Positions 43,314 to 51,882 of a stretch of 64,000 nt of DNA are shown in pieces. The stretch comes from Dongia_A sp035695765 (GTDB lineage: Bacteria > Pseudomonadota > Alphaproteobacteria > Dongiales > Dongiaceae), in the NCBI GenBank assembly GCA_035695765.1, contig DASRRI010000042.1, forward strand, positions 1 to 64,000, in the 5' to 3' direction. The stretch's first letter is position 1; each line of letters starts with the position of its first letter. The position numbers and the translations under genes were made by a program. The notes below the pieces were generated by a model, which saw only the letters and a list, made by a program, of their open reading frames with translations, was not told where the DNA came from and did not search any database.

Positions 43314-44140
43314 TCCGCAAGCGCATCGGCACGATTGCCTTCTATCTGCTGATCGCGGGCATCATTTTCTATGCGGTCTTTCCGTTCTATTGGGCGATCG
43401 TCTCCTCGCTCAAGACCGGCAGCAGCCTGTTCCAGGTCGAGTTCTGGCCGAGCCAGCCGACCCTCGCGAACTACATCGCCTTGTTCCAGGAGCAGCCCTT
43501 CGCGCACAACATCGTCAATTCGCTGGTCGTGGCAGTGGTCGCGACCGGCATTTCTCTGTTCCTGGCCTTGAGCGCGGCGTATGCGCTGGGACGCATCCGG
43601 TTCCGTGGCCGGACGGCGATGCTGCTGATCATCCTCAGCGTTTCGATGTTTCCGCAGATCGCCGTGCTCTCTGGCCTATTCGACCTGATCCGCGCCATCG
43701 GCCTCTATGATTCGCTGAGTGGCCTCGTGCTCGCCAACCTGATCCTCACGTTGCCATTCGTCACCTGGGTGTTGACGACCTTCATGCGGGAAATGCCGCG
43801 CGAGCTGGAACAGGCGGCGATCATCGACGGCGCCAACGACTGGCGCATCCTGACCCGCGTCTTCCTGCCGATCATGGGGCCATCCTTGTCAGCAGCGGGA
43901 CTGCTGGCTTTCATCCTGGCGTGGAACGAGTTTCTGTTTGCGCTGACCTTCACGCTGTCCACGGAAAAGCGGACGGTCCCGGTCGCCATCGCCCTCATCT
44001 CCGGCGCGACGGCCTATGAGCTGCCATGGGGAAAAGTGATGGCGGCGTGTGTCATCGTCACGGTGCCGCTCATCATCCTTGTCCTGGTGCTGCAGCGCTA
44101 CATCATCTCCGGCCTCACGGCAGGAGCGGTGAAGGGCTAG
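43310..44140 (+). CDS. Carbohydrate ABC transporter permease, MalG/ThuG type
   Basis: 276 residues from GTG 43310 (GGGAG 7 bp upstream), overlapping the previous stop. MalG-type signatures: FPFYWAIVSSLKTGSSLF, YALGRIRFRGR, EAA loop ELEQAAIIDGANDWRILTRV, and LAFILAWNEFLFALTFT. No ATP-binding gene follows; the next gene is convergent, its stop sharing the CTAG at 44137-44140. The transporter must borrow an ATPase encoded elsewhere. Confidence 0.92.
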   Translation: MIRKRIGTIAFYLLIAGIIFYAVFPFYWAIVSSLKTGSSLFQVEFWPSQPTLANYIALFQEQPFAHNIVNSLVVAVVATGISLFLALSAAYALGRIRFRGRTAMLLIILSVSMFPQIAVLSGLFDLIRAIGLYDSLSGLVLANLILTLPFVTWVLTTFMREMPRELEQAAIIDGANDWRILTRVFLPIMGPSLSAAGLLAFILAWNEFLFALTFTLSTEKRTVPVAIALISGATAYELPWGKVMAACVIVTVPLIILVLVLQRYIISGLTAGAVKG

Positions 44141-44901
44141 CGTTTGTCCAGCGCGCGGATAAGGCGATCGTAAAGAGAAGCCGGCAGCAGGCGCATCAGC
44201 CGCGCGATCCAGGCTAGCGTCCAGGGGAAAGTGACATAGGGCCGCTGCGCAAGGATCGCCTTTGTCAGCAGGTCGGCTGCGGGATCGAGCGCCATCGAGA
44301 GTGGCTTCTCGCGTTTCTTGCGGGTGTTTTTGCTGAGAACGAAACCGGGTGCGGCCAGCGTCACCGCAATGCCGCGTGGCGCGAGGTCGACCCGCAAACT
44401 TTCGACGTAGTTCATCAACGCGGCCTTGGCGGCGCCATAGGATGCTGCGTGCGGCAGGCCGCGGAAACCGGCAAGGCTGCCGATGGCGACAATCTGGCCG
44501 CTGCCCTGCTTCAACAGCGCCGGTAGAGCAGCCTCGACGAAATTGACGACGCCGAATAGGTTGAGATCGAAGGCGGCGCGCATGTGGGCGCTGGTCAATA
44601 ATTCCGGTGGCATGCGGTCGCCGCCGCCGGCATTCAGAATCAACCGATCGATCCGGCCGTGCTTGCGCAACGCCTCGGTGACGCACCCCCGCGCAGCCTC
44701 GCCCACCGTGACATCGCAGACGGAGATTTCGCTGGTGCCGCCAGCTTTCGCGATGTCGGCGGCCACCTCCTGCAGAAGACGCAGGCGGCGCGCCACCAGG
44801 ATCACATGATCGCCGCGCGCGGCGAGGCGCCGGGCCAATGCGGCGCCGATGCCCGACGAGGCACCGGTTATAAGGGTGATGGGCTGCCGGGCGCCAGCCA
44901 A
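44137..44901 (-). CDS. Short-chain dehydrogenase/reductase
   Basis: 254 residues from TTG 44901. Classical SDR: LITGASSGIGAALARRL cofactor motif, LILNAGGG (NAG motif variant), Ser and SYGAAKAALMNYVESLR catalytic Tyr-x3-Lys. Basic residues after the second strand (ARRLRL) suggest NADP(H). The C-terminus is hydrophobic/basic (WTLAWIARLMRLLPASLYDR), as in membrane-associated SDRs of lipid metabolism. Seven bp downstream of the beta-hydroxylase gene, so probably co-transcribed with it. Confidence 0.88.
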   Translation of the reverse strand: MAGARQPITLITGASSGIGAALARRLAARGDHVILVARRLRLLQEVAADIAKAGGTSEISVCDVTVGEAARGCVTEALRKHGRIDRLILNAGGGDRMPPELLTSAHMRAAFDLNLFGVVNFVEAALPALLKQGSGQIVAIGSLAGFRGLPHAASYGAAKAALMNYVESLRVDLAPRGIAVTLAAPGFVLSKNTRKKREKPLSMALDPAADLLTKAILAQRPYVTFPWTLAWIARLMRLLPASLYDRLIRALDKR

Positions 44902-44908
44902 GGCGCGC

Positions 44909-45733
44909 CTAATTCGCGATCCGCTGCATGGCGTCGGAAATCGCCTGGTCGCGATCCTTTTCGGCGAGCTGCGCGCCCTCGTAGCGCTTCAGGTTCTTGC
45001 GCGCGTCGCGATAGTAAGCGGTGCGTTTCAAGAGCCACATCGCCAGACGGTGAAGAACGCTGGCCGGCCAGCGCATCGGGCGGTCGAAATCGAGCAACAG
45101 GATCGCCCGTTCCTCATTGGTCTTGTTCCAGACTTCATGAGTCCTCGAATCGTCGAAGACGAACGCCTTGCCCTCGCGCCAGCGGACACTCTCGCCATCG
45201 ACGATCATGCGGCATTGTTGCCATCTCTCCGGCACGATCAGGCCGAGATGGGAGCGCAGCACGCCCTTGGTCAGGCCCTTATGCGCCTTAATCTTGTAGT
45301 TGGACGAGAGGATCGAGAACCAGGCCGAGCGCAAATTCGGCACTTTGCGCAGCAGCGCCGCGGTCTTCGGGCAGCGCGCCGTGTTGCCGGTCAGCTCCTC
45401 GTCCCAGCCCCACAGGAAAAAGGCGCGCCATTTCTGCGAATGCGAGATGCGCGACTGGTCGCCTGAGATCTTGTCGAGGAAAGGGATGCGATCCCGGTCC
45501 TGCAGCACGATTTCGAGTTCCGCCCGGATGTCGGCCCAATTGGCCTCCAGCTCCGCGACGAAAGGGAAGTGATGGTTGGGGACGAACGGCAGATCCGGCA
45601 CCAGCGACTGCCGGCTATAGATCTTCGCCAGGGTTTTCAGCGTCGCAAGGCCCAGCAGCTTGACGCGCCCGCGCCGCCACGCCTGCCAGGTGGACTTGCC
45701 CTGCGTACCCCGGATTGCCTGCGCCCCTGCCAT
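44909..45733 (-). CDS. Aspartyl/asparaginyl beta-hydroxylase family protein (LpxO-like)
   Basis: 274 residues, ATG 45733. Fe(II)/2-oxoglutarate oxygenase of the Asp_Arg_Hydrox family: LRSHLGLIVPERWQQCRMIV and FVFDDSRTHEVWNKTNEERA supply the His ligands and the Arg that binds 2-oxoglutarate. Bacterial members include LpxO, which 2-hydroxylates lipid A acyl chains, and uncharacterised relatives. A hydrophobic C-terminal segment (ASVLHRLAMWLLKR) could sit on the membrane. Co-directional with the SDR, suggesting a joint role in acyl-chain or lipid modification. Confidence 0.85.
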   Translation of the reverse strand: MAGAQAIRGTQGKSTWQAWRRGRVKLLGLATLKTLAKIYSRQSLVPDLPFVPNHHFPFVAELEANWADIRAELEIVLQDRDRIPFLDKISGDQSRISHSQKWRAFFLWGWDEELTGNTARCPKTAALLRKVPNLRSAWFSILSSNYKIKAHKGLTKGVLRSHLGLIVPERWQQCRMIVDGESVRWREGKAFVFDDSRTHEVWNKTNEERAILLLDFDRPMRWPASVLHRLAMWLLKRTAYYRDARKNLKRYEGAQLAEKDRDQAISDAMQRIAN

Positions 45734-45802
45734 TGGACCCCATCAGACCAAGTTTGACGCCGAATTCATAAAGTGGCAGGGCAGGGGTATGCAAGGTCGA
45801 TC

Positions 45803-46349
45803 ATGTCGCGGATACCATTGGGAAAACGTATGATTTTGGTACGGGTTGCAACAGACCAGGGCGATTTTCAAGCTTGAGGTTCAAGAAGATAGCGCCCCGG
45901 CCAGCGCCAGCTACTTCCTCGATGATGTGCGGGCCGGCCGCTATGACGGCAGCAGCTTTTTCAGAATCGTCACCTTGCAGAACCAGAGTGCGGAAGAAGG
46001 GCGGCGGATCGAAGTCATCCAAGGTGGCCTCAAGCACGAGCGCGAAGACCTGCCGGCGGTCATCCCGCACGAGACGACGACGATGAGCGGCTTGCGGCAC
46101 CTCAAGGGCACCGTATCCCTGGCGCGGTTCGAGCCGGGCGCGGTCTATCATTCGTTCTTCATCTGCCTCCGCGATGAGCCGGCGCTCGACTTCGGCGGCG
46201 CGCGTCATCCGGACGGGCAGGGGTTCGCGGCGTTCGGATACGTAGTGGAGGGGCTCGATGTGGTGCAGCGCATCTTCGCTCGGGCGGAAGAGTCCGAGTA
46301 TTTGAAGAACGAGATCGCGATCCGGCGAGCCGCTGTCGTGGCTGTCTAG
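45803..46349 (+). pseudogene. Cyclophilin-type peptidyl-prolyl isomerase, frame broken near 45865
   Basis: The N-terminal strand is in one frame (ATG 45803 or 45830, ILVRVATDQGDF, then stop at 45875-45877) and the rest in the next (from TTG 45846 in frame: KLEVQEDSAPASASYFLDDV to the stop at 46349). Removing one T from the TTTT at 45865-45868 restores a continuous cyclophilin reading GDFKLEVQEDSAP. The body keeps the fold (SSFFRIVTLQNQ, IEVIQGG, YHSFFICLRD, FAAFGYVVEGLDVVQRI) but several active-site positions differ from PpiA/B. Either a real frameshift, programmed slippage, or a sequence error. If translation starts at TTG 45846 the protein lacks its first strand. Confidence 0.7.
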
Positions 46350-47737
46350 TAGAACCCCGCCGCGGACTTGTGCTTGCGGAGGCCCTCCGGCCGATAGGGG
46401 CCGGACACGTCATAGAGCTGCACTTCCTTGGTCTCAAACCGCTTGAGCACGCTCTCATGCAGGGGCGCATCGACCGGAATCGTGCGATCAATCTTGGCGA
46501 GCCATTTGAATGGAATCCCCCGCGTTTCGTCATGCTGCATTCCGGTGGGGTCGGGATAGGGCTTTAGGACGCGATCATCGTAATTCAGCCCCGCACTGGC
46601 CGCGGCTTCGAGCATCCATTTGAGGGGAATGTCGGAAAGGCGCGATTCCTCTTCCAGATAGCTTCCCCCGACATCGGAATGGCAGCCGGAGAACCAGACC
46701 TGCTGGAACCATTCCGGCCCGTCCTTTGGGCGCTCCGGATGGTCGCCCCGCGTGCCCCATCCGACCCGGTCGAAGTCCTTGCGCCGTTCGTCGATCGCCA
46801 AGGCGTGGCGCGCGTACTGGACCTTGGGATTGAGTGTCATGTCGTAGAAGCGCATGCGCCAATCCAGCAGATGCAAGGGCCGCCACCACCGGCTGTGACG
46901 CAGGCCGACTTCCCAGCGCACGCGGTAGAGCAGGTTGCCGATATAGGCAAGCGCGACGATGACGGCGAGCGAGGCGCCGAGCAAGATTGGCCAGCCGAGG
47001 TCGAAACCGATCGCCTGCGCTGCACTCCAAATCACGCTGAAGTTGATGACGAGGGCAGCGATCCCGAGCACGATGGTCGCCAGTGTCATATTTCCAATGG
47101 CAGCGACGGTATCGAACGCGCCGATGAAGTGAGGGTAGACATTGGCACCGTTGCTGTCGCCGGATCGATACTTCGTCCGGAAGCGTTCGGCCAGCTCCAG
47201 CCGCTGATCCATTTGTTCCTTCTGGCGCTGGGTGGCTTTCTCCTGTGGGCGGGAATGCGTGTGCTGGTAGACGCGCTTCACGGCCTCCTTGGCGATGCGC
47301 TTGGATGTCTTAATGTCACGCTTGAACGGCTCGTGGCCATCCGCAGTGGGAATACCGCATAGCGCGATCACGGCGCCGAGGCAGCGCACGGTGTAGGCAC
47401 CGCGGCTGAAGCCGAACAGGAATATCCGGTCGCCCGGCCGCCAATTTCGGACCAATGCGGCGTAGCAATCGATGATGTTGCCGGTAAGGCCGAGGCCGGT
47501 TGCCTGGCAGACCAGGTTGTAGATGAAGTCCCAGGCCGTACCGAAGACGCCGCGCGCGCCTTTGCTGGTGCCAATGCCGGGGTCGTAGAAGGCGTATTGC
47601 TCGGCCGGATCGACCGAGGAATCAGGCCCACATCGCGTCGCACGATAAAGCTTGTAGATGTTGCTGCGCCGTTCGTCGAACAGCACGCCGCCGCGCTGAC
47701 CGGTGCCGTCAGAATAGATGACGATGTTCCGTGGCAT
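46346..47737 (-). CDS. DUF2235 (Tle-like alpha/beta hydrolase) protein with membrane segments
   Basis: 463 residues, ATG 47737 after GGAGGGG. N-terminal DUF2235 hydrolase: IVIYSDGTGQ, YDPGIGTSKGARG and the nucleophile elbow FGFSRGAYTVRCLGAV (Ser111). Two adjacent hydrophobic stretches (about 222-275: NMTLATIVLGIAALVINFSV and ILLGASLAVIVALAYIGNLL) interrupt it, followed by the C-terminal hydrolase half (WFSGCHSDVGGSYLEEESRL, the catalytic Asp/His region). DUF2235 is shared with type VI phospholipase effectors of the Tle1 group, but no VgrG, PAAR or immunity gene is nearby, so a chromosomal lipase or esterase role is as likely. Confidence 0.8.
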   Translation of the reverse strand: MPRNIVIYSDGTGQRGGVLFDERRSNIYKLYRATRCGPDSSVDPAEQYAFYDPGIGTSKGARGVFGTAWDFIYNLVCQATGLGLTGNIIDCYAALVRNWRPGDRIFLFGFSRGAYTVRCLGAVIALCGIPTADGHEPFKRDIKTSKRIAKEAVKRVYQHTHSRPQEKATQRQKEQMDQRLELAERFRTKYRSGDSNGANVYPHFIGAFDTVAAIGNMTLATIVLGIAALVINFSVIWSAAQAIGFDLGWPILLGASLAVIVALAYIGNLLYRVRWEVGLRHSRWWRPLHLLDWRMRFYDMTLNPKVQYARHALAIDERRKDFDRVGWGTRGDHPERPKDGPEWFQQVWFSGCHSDVGGSYLEEESRLSDIPLKWMLEAAASAGLNYDDRVLKPYPDPTGMQHDETRGIPFKWLAKIDRTIPVDAPLHESVLKRFETKEVQLYDVSGPYRPEGLRKHKSAAGFY

Positions 47738-47823
47738 ATCCCCTCCCGGGCCGGAGATCGGGCCGCCGGATAGTCTACTTTAGATTGCCGGCCGAGAAAA
47801 CGCGGAACAGGATTTGGATCCCT

Positions 47824-47869
47824 CAAAAAGCTCCCGCCCGCCGTCAGGGCCTAGCTGATGGCGGGCGGG
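47824..47869 (-). terminator. Rho-independent terminator of nrdJ
   Basis: Minus-strand stem of 15 bp with one G-T wobble (47869-47855 with 47847-47833, core CCCGCCCGCC), 7-nt loop, then TTTTT (47829-47825). It lies about 47 bp after the nrdJ stop. Confidence 0.88.
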
Positions 47870-47915
47870 GTGAGCAACAAGCGAAGACTCGCTCGAGCAA
47901 GGGATAAAGAGAGCC

Positions 47916-50900
47916 TTACGAGCACCCGCTTGTTGAGCCGCAGGTCGTGCACTTCATGCACGTCCCATTCCGGACCAGGGTGAAGTTGCCGCATTCGCCG
48001 CAGGCATCACCTTCGTAGCCTTTCATCTTGGCTTCGCGGATGCGCACCAGCCGGCTCTCGATCTCCTTGGCGAGATTGGGAGAGGCGATCAGCGCATCCA
48101 TCTGCTCGTGCCGCTCCACGTGGACATGGAGCTGCGTCTCGTCGTGGCCGCCGTGCGCGTGGCTGTGGACCTCGTGCGGGCTCGGCGCCAGCGCCGTGTT
48201 GCCGACGATGCCGCCGCGCGCCACGTTCGAGAGCACCACCAGGTTGGAGCGCACATAGCCGGTCGAGGCGATGCGCTTCACGCTGGCGATCTCGCGCTGC
48301 GATTCGGGCAGGTCGCTCTGCGCGACGCCGCCGCCCAACGCGTCGGGATAGAGGTCGTGCGACTGGACATGAGCCAGATCGTTGCGGCCCAGATAGGAGA
48401 TGGCGAGCTCCCGGAACATGTAGTCGAGGATAGAGGTCGACATCTTGATCGCGTCGTTGCCTTCGACGATGCCGTTCGGCTCGAACCGCGTGAAGGTGTA
48501 GGCCTCGACATATTCCTCGAGCGGCACGCCATATTGCAGACCGATCGAGATCGCGATTGCGAAGTTGTTCATCAGGCTGCGGAAGGCGGCGCCTTCCTTG
48601 TGCATGTCGATGAAGACTTCGCCCAGCGCGCCGTCCTCGTATTCGCCGGTGCGCAGATAGACCTTGTGGCCGCCGACGATCGCCTTCTGGGTGTAGCCCT
48701 TGCGGCGTTCCGGCAGGCGCTTGCGGCCCTGCTGGACCTGGCGCTCGATGATGCGCTCGACGATCCGCTCCGCGACCATCGGGGCGCGGGCGGCTGCCGG
48801 CGCTTCGATCACGTCGTCGACCAGATCATCGTCGCCGAGGATCGAGCTCGCGAGCGGCTGCGAGAGCTTCGAGCCGTCGCGATAGAGCGCGTTCGCCTTG
48901 ATGCCGAGCCGCCAGGACAGCATGTAGGCGTCCTTGCAGGATTCGACCGAGCTCTGGTTCGGCATGTTGATGGTCTTGGAGATGGCGCCGGAGATGAAGC
49001 TCTGCGCCGCTGCCATCATGTGGATGTGGCTCTCGACCGACAGGTACCGCTTGCCGATCCGGCCGCACGGATTGGCGCAGTCGAAGATCGAGAGATGTTC
49101 GTCCTTCAAGAACGGCGCGCCTTCCAGCGTCATGGCGCCGGAGCAGTAGGTGTTTGCCGTGTCGATCTCGGCCCTGCTGAACCCGAGCGTCGCCAGCATG
49201 TCGAAGGTCGGCTCGTTGAGCTGCTCCGGCGTGAAGCCAAGGGCGGCCTGACAGAATTCCTCGCCCAGGGTCCACTTGTTGAACACGAAGCGGATGTCGA
49301 ATGCGGAGACGAGTGCATTCTCCACCGCCTGGATGGCGCCGGTGGTGAAGCCCTTGGCCTTCAGCGATTCGTGATTGATGCCGGGTGCGCCCGAGAGCGT
49401 GCCATGGCCGACGGCGTAGCGGATGATCTGCTCGATCTCATTCTCCGCATAGCCGAGCTTGTGAAGGGCGGCCGGAACCGTGCGGTTGATGATCTTGAAA
49501 TAACCGCCGCCGGCCAGCTTCTTGTATTTGACCAGGGCGAAATCGGGCTCGATGCCGGTGGTGTCGCAATCCATGACGAGGCCGATCGTGCCGGTCGGCG
49601 CGATCACGGTCGCCTGGGCATTGCGATATCCGTGCAGCTCGCCCAGGGTCAGCGCCTGGTCCCACGCCTGATGCGCGGCGTCGAGCAGAGCGGCATCCGG
49701 GCAATTATCATGGTCGAGCAGGACCGGGAGGACCGAGAGGCCTTCGTAGCCGGAGGTCTCGCCATAGGCTGCGCGGCGGTGGTTGCGGATGACCCGCAGC
49801 ATCGCGTCGCGGTTCTTGTCGAAGCTGGGGAAGGTGCCGAGCTCGCCTGCCATCTCCGCCGACGTGGCGTAGGAAACACCAGTCATAATCGCGGTGAGAG
49901 CCGCTGTGAGGGCGCGGCCTTCGTCACTGTCATAGGAGAGGCCCATCGCCATCAGCAGACCGCCGACATTGGCGTAGCCGAGGCCGAGGGTGCGGAAATC
50001 ATAGGACAGCTGCGCAATCTCCTTGGACGGGAACTGCGCCATCATGACCGAGACCTCGAGCACGACAGTCCATAGCCGGACTGCGTGGCTGTAGGCCTCG
50101 ATGTCCACGCGCCCATCTTCCTTGAGGAAGGTCATGAGGTTGAGCGAGGCGAGATTGCAGGCCGTGTCGTCCAGGAACATGTATTCGGAGCACGGATTCG
50201 AGGCGTTGATGCGTCCCGATTCCGGGCAGGTGTGCCATTCGTTGATGGTGGTATCGAACTGTACGCCCGGATCGGCCGAGGCCCAGGCCGCGCTGCCGAT
50301 CTTTTCCCACAAATCGCGCGCCTTCACGGTCTTGTGGACCTTATGGTCGGTGCGGCGGATCAGGTTCCAGTCGCCGTCCTCGATCACCTTCTGGATGAAG
50401 TCGTTGCTGACTCGCACCGAGTTGTTCGAGTTCTGGCCGGAGACGGTCAGATACGCATCGCTGTCCCAATCCGTGTCGTAGGTCTTGAATTCGATCTGCT
50501 TGTAGCCCTGTTGCGCGAAGTGGATGACGCGCTGGATGTAGTTCTCCGAGACCTTGGCCTTGCGCGCTTCGCGGATCGCGGCCTTCAGCGCCGGATTCTT
50601 CTGCGGGTCGAATTTGCCGTCGCCTTCGCCCGCATGGGCGGCCTTGATCACGCGATTGAGGTGGGCGTTGCAGGCCTGTGAGCCGGCGACCAGAGCCGCG
50701 ACCTTCTGCTCCTCCACCACCTTCCAGTCGATATACTCCTCGATGTCCGGATGATCGAGGTCGACGGTCACCATCTTGGCCGCGCGGCGCGTGGTGCCGC
50801 CCGACTTGATGGCGCCTGCCGCGCGGTCACCGATCTTGAGGAAGCTCATGAGGCCGGAGGACTTGCCGCCGCCTGACAGCTTCTCATTGGCGCCGCGCAG

Positions 50901-51611
50901 CCGGGAGAAATTCGAACCGGTGCCCGAGCCGTATTTGAACAAGCGCGCCTCGCGCACCCAGAGGTCCATGATACCGCCTTCATTCACCAGGTCGTCGGCG
51001 ACGCCCTGGATGAAGCAGGCATGCGGCTGCGGATGCTCATAGGCTGAGGCGGAGGCGGTCAGCATGCCGGTGCGGAAATCGACGTAATAGTGGCCTTGCG
51101 CCGGCCCATCGATGCCGTAGGCCCAGTGCAGGCCGGTGTTGAACCATTGGGGCGAGTTGGGCGCGCCCATCTGGAGCGCGAGCATGTAGCGCATCTCGTC
51201 GAAGAAGGCGCGGGCGTCCTCCTCCGAATCGAAATAGCCGCCCTTCCAGCCCCAATACGTCCAAGTGCCGGCCAGGCGGTCGAACACCTGCTGGGCGGAA
51301 TGCTCGCCGACATAGCGCTGCTCAGCCGGCAGCTTCAGCAGCTCTTCGCGGTCCGGCTCCTGGCGCCACAGCCACTCCGGCACGTCGCGCTCGACAACCG
51401 GGCGCAGCTTCGCCGGCAGGCCGGCCTTGCGGAAATACTTCTGCGCCAGCACGTCCGAGGCGACTTGCGACCAATCGGACGGCACCTCGATGTCCTTCAA
51501 TTGGAAGACAATCGAGCCATCCGGATTGCGGATCTCGCTGGTGGTCTTCTGGAATGCAATCTCCGCGTAGGGAGATTGGTCGGATTTGGTGAAACGGCGT
51601 TCGATACGCAT
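47916..51611 (-). CDS. nrdJ: Vitamin B12-dependent (class II) ribonucleoside-diphosphate reductase
   Basis: 1231 residues, normal for alphaproteobacterial NrdJ; no intein seen. It reduces ribonucleotides using adenosylcobalamin to make the active-site thiyl radical, independent of oxygen. Visible: GTGSNFSRLRGANEKLSGGG, the catalytic NPCSEYMFLDDTACNLASLN (Asn-Cys-Glu), TGTIGLVMDCDTTGIEPDFA, and the C-terminal zinc-ribbon-like CGECGNFTLVRNGTCMKCTT ending in Cys pairs that re-reduce the active site. GGGGGA precedes ATG 51611. Paired NrdR boxes upstream and a strong terminator downstream make it a single-gene unit. Confidence 0.97.
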   Translation of the reverse strand: MRIERRFTKSDQSPYAEIAFQKTTSEIRNPDGSIVFQLKDIEVPSDWSQVASDVLAQKYFRKAGLPAKLRPVVERDVPEWLWRQEPDREELLKLPAEQRYVGEHSAQQVFDRLAGTWTYWGWKGGYFDSEEDARAFFDEMRYMLALQMGAPNSPQWFNTGLHWAYGIDGPAQGHYYVDFRTGMLTASASAYEHPQPHACFIQGVADDLVNEGGIMDLWVREARLFKYGSGTGSNFSRLRGANEKLSGGGKSSGLMSFLKIGDRAAGAIKSGGTTRRAAKMVTVDLDHPDIEEYIDWKVVEEQKVAALVAGSQACNAHLNRVIKAAHAGEGDGKFDPQKNPALKAAIREARKAKVSENYIQRVIHFAQQGYKQIEFKTYDTDWDSDAYLTVSGQNSNNSVRVSNDFIQKVIEDGDWNLIRRTDHKVHKTVKARDLWEKIGSAAWASADPGVQFDTTINEWHTCPESGRINASNPCSEYMFLDDTACNLASLNLMTFLKEDGRVDIEAYSHAVRLWTVVLEVSVMMAQFPSKEIAQLSYDFRTLGLGYANVGGLLMAMGLSYDSDEGRALTAALTAIMTGVSYATSAEMAGELGTFPSFDKNRDAMLRVIRNHRRAAYGETSGYEGLSVLPVLLDHDNCPDAALLDAAHQAWDQALTLGELHGYRNAQATVIAPTGTIGLVMDCDTTGIEPDFALVKYKKLAGGGYFKIINRTVPAALHKLGYAENEIEQIIRYAVGHGTLSGAPGINHESLKAKGFTTGAIQAVENALVSAFDIRFVFNKWTLGEEFCQAALGFTPEQLNEPTFDMLATLGFSRAEIDTANTYCSGAMTLEGAPFLKDEHLSIFDCANPCGRIGKRYLSVESHIHMMAAAQSFISGAISKTINMPNQSSVESCKDAYMLSWRLGIKANALYRDGSKLSQPLASSILGDDDLVDDVIEAPAAARAPMVAERIVERIIERQVQQGRKRLPERRKGYTQKAIVGGHKVYLRTGEYEDGALGEVFIDMHKEGAAFRSLMNNFAIAISIGLQYGVPLEEYVEAYTFTRFEPNGIVEGNDAIKMSTSILDYMFRELAISYLGRNDLAHVQSHDLYPDALGGGVAQSDLPESQREIASVKRIASTGYVRSNLVVLSNVARGGIVGNTALAPSPHEVHSHAHGGHDETQLHVHVERHEQMDALIASPNLAKEIESRLVRIREAKMKGYEGDACGECGNFTLVRNGTCMKCTTCGSTSGCS

Positions 51612-51740
51612 GTTAATCCCCCGCTAAGCCCGCCTTACGCGGAATCCTCCACCTGCCGAAGAAACCGCTTCAACAAAGTGGTCTAAGTTGTTTAGATCGG
51701 TCGCTATATCTTGCGGGTGACCCCGCAGCGACATGCTTAA

Positions 51741-51769
51741 TATAGAGCCCCCAGGGCGCGTCGGAGCAA
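51741..51769 (-). promoter_or_regulatory. Candidate nrdJ promoter
   Basis: Minus strand: TTGCTC (51769-51764), 17-bp spacer, TCTATA (51746-51741), about 130 bp before the start codon. Confidence 0.45.
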
Positions 51770-51779
51770 GCAAACATTT

Positions 51780-51825
51780 CTACATCTTGTCACATTTGGT
51801 TCTTGACGAACCTACATCTAGTGGC
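51780..51825. promoter_or_regulatory. Paired NrdR boxes upstream of nrdJ
   Basis: CTACATCTTGTCAC (from 51780) and CTACATCTAGTGGC (from 51812) are near-identical and start exactly 32 bp apart, about three helical turns, the spacing typical of NrdR-repressed nrd promoters. A third related element, CAGCATCTTGTAGG, begins at 51832. The boxes sit just upstream of the predicted -35. Confidence 0.7.
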
Positions 51826-51882
51826 TCCCCCCAGCATCTTGTAGGCGTTGCGGTCGCCTGTGGATAAGTCGTGCCAGTAATT

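Noticed and set aside
46346..47737. A type VI secretion effector-immunity locus at the DUF2235 gene.
   Set aside because: Neighbours are a broken cyclophilin and nrdJ; no VgrG, PAAR, Hcp or small immunity gene is present.
48108..50075. A 655-codon + strand frame opposite nrdJ.
   Set aside because: Same cause; nrdJ is unambiguous on the minus strand and the antisense product matches nothing.
51612..51882. A cobalamin riboswitch before the B12-dependent reductase.
   Set aside because: No B12-box-like sequence or large conserved fold seen; the leader holds NrdR-box-like repeats instead.
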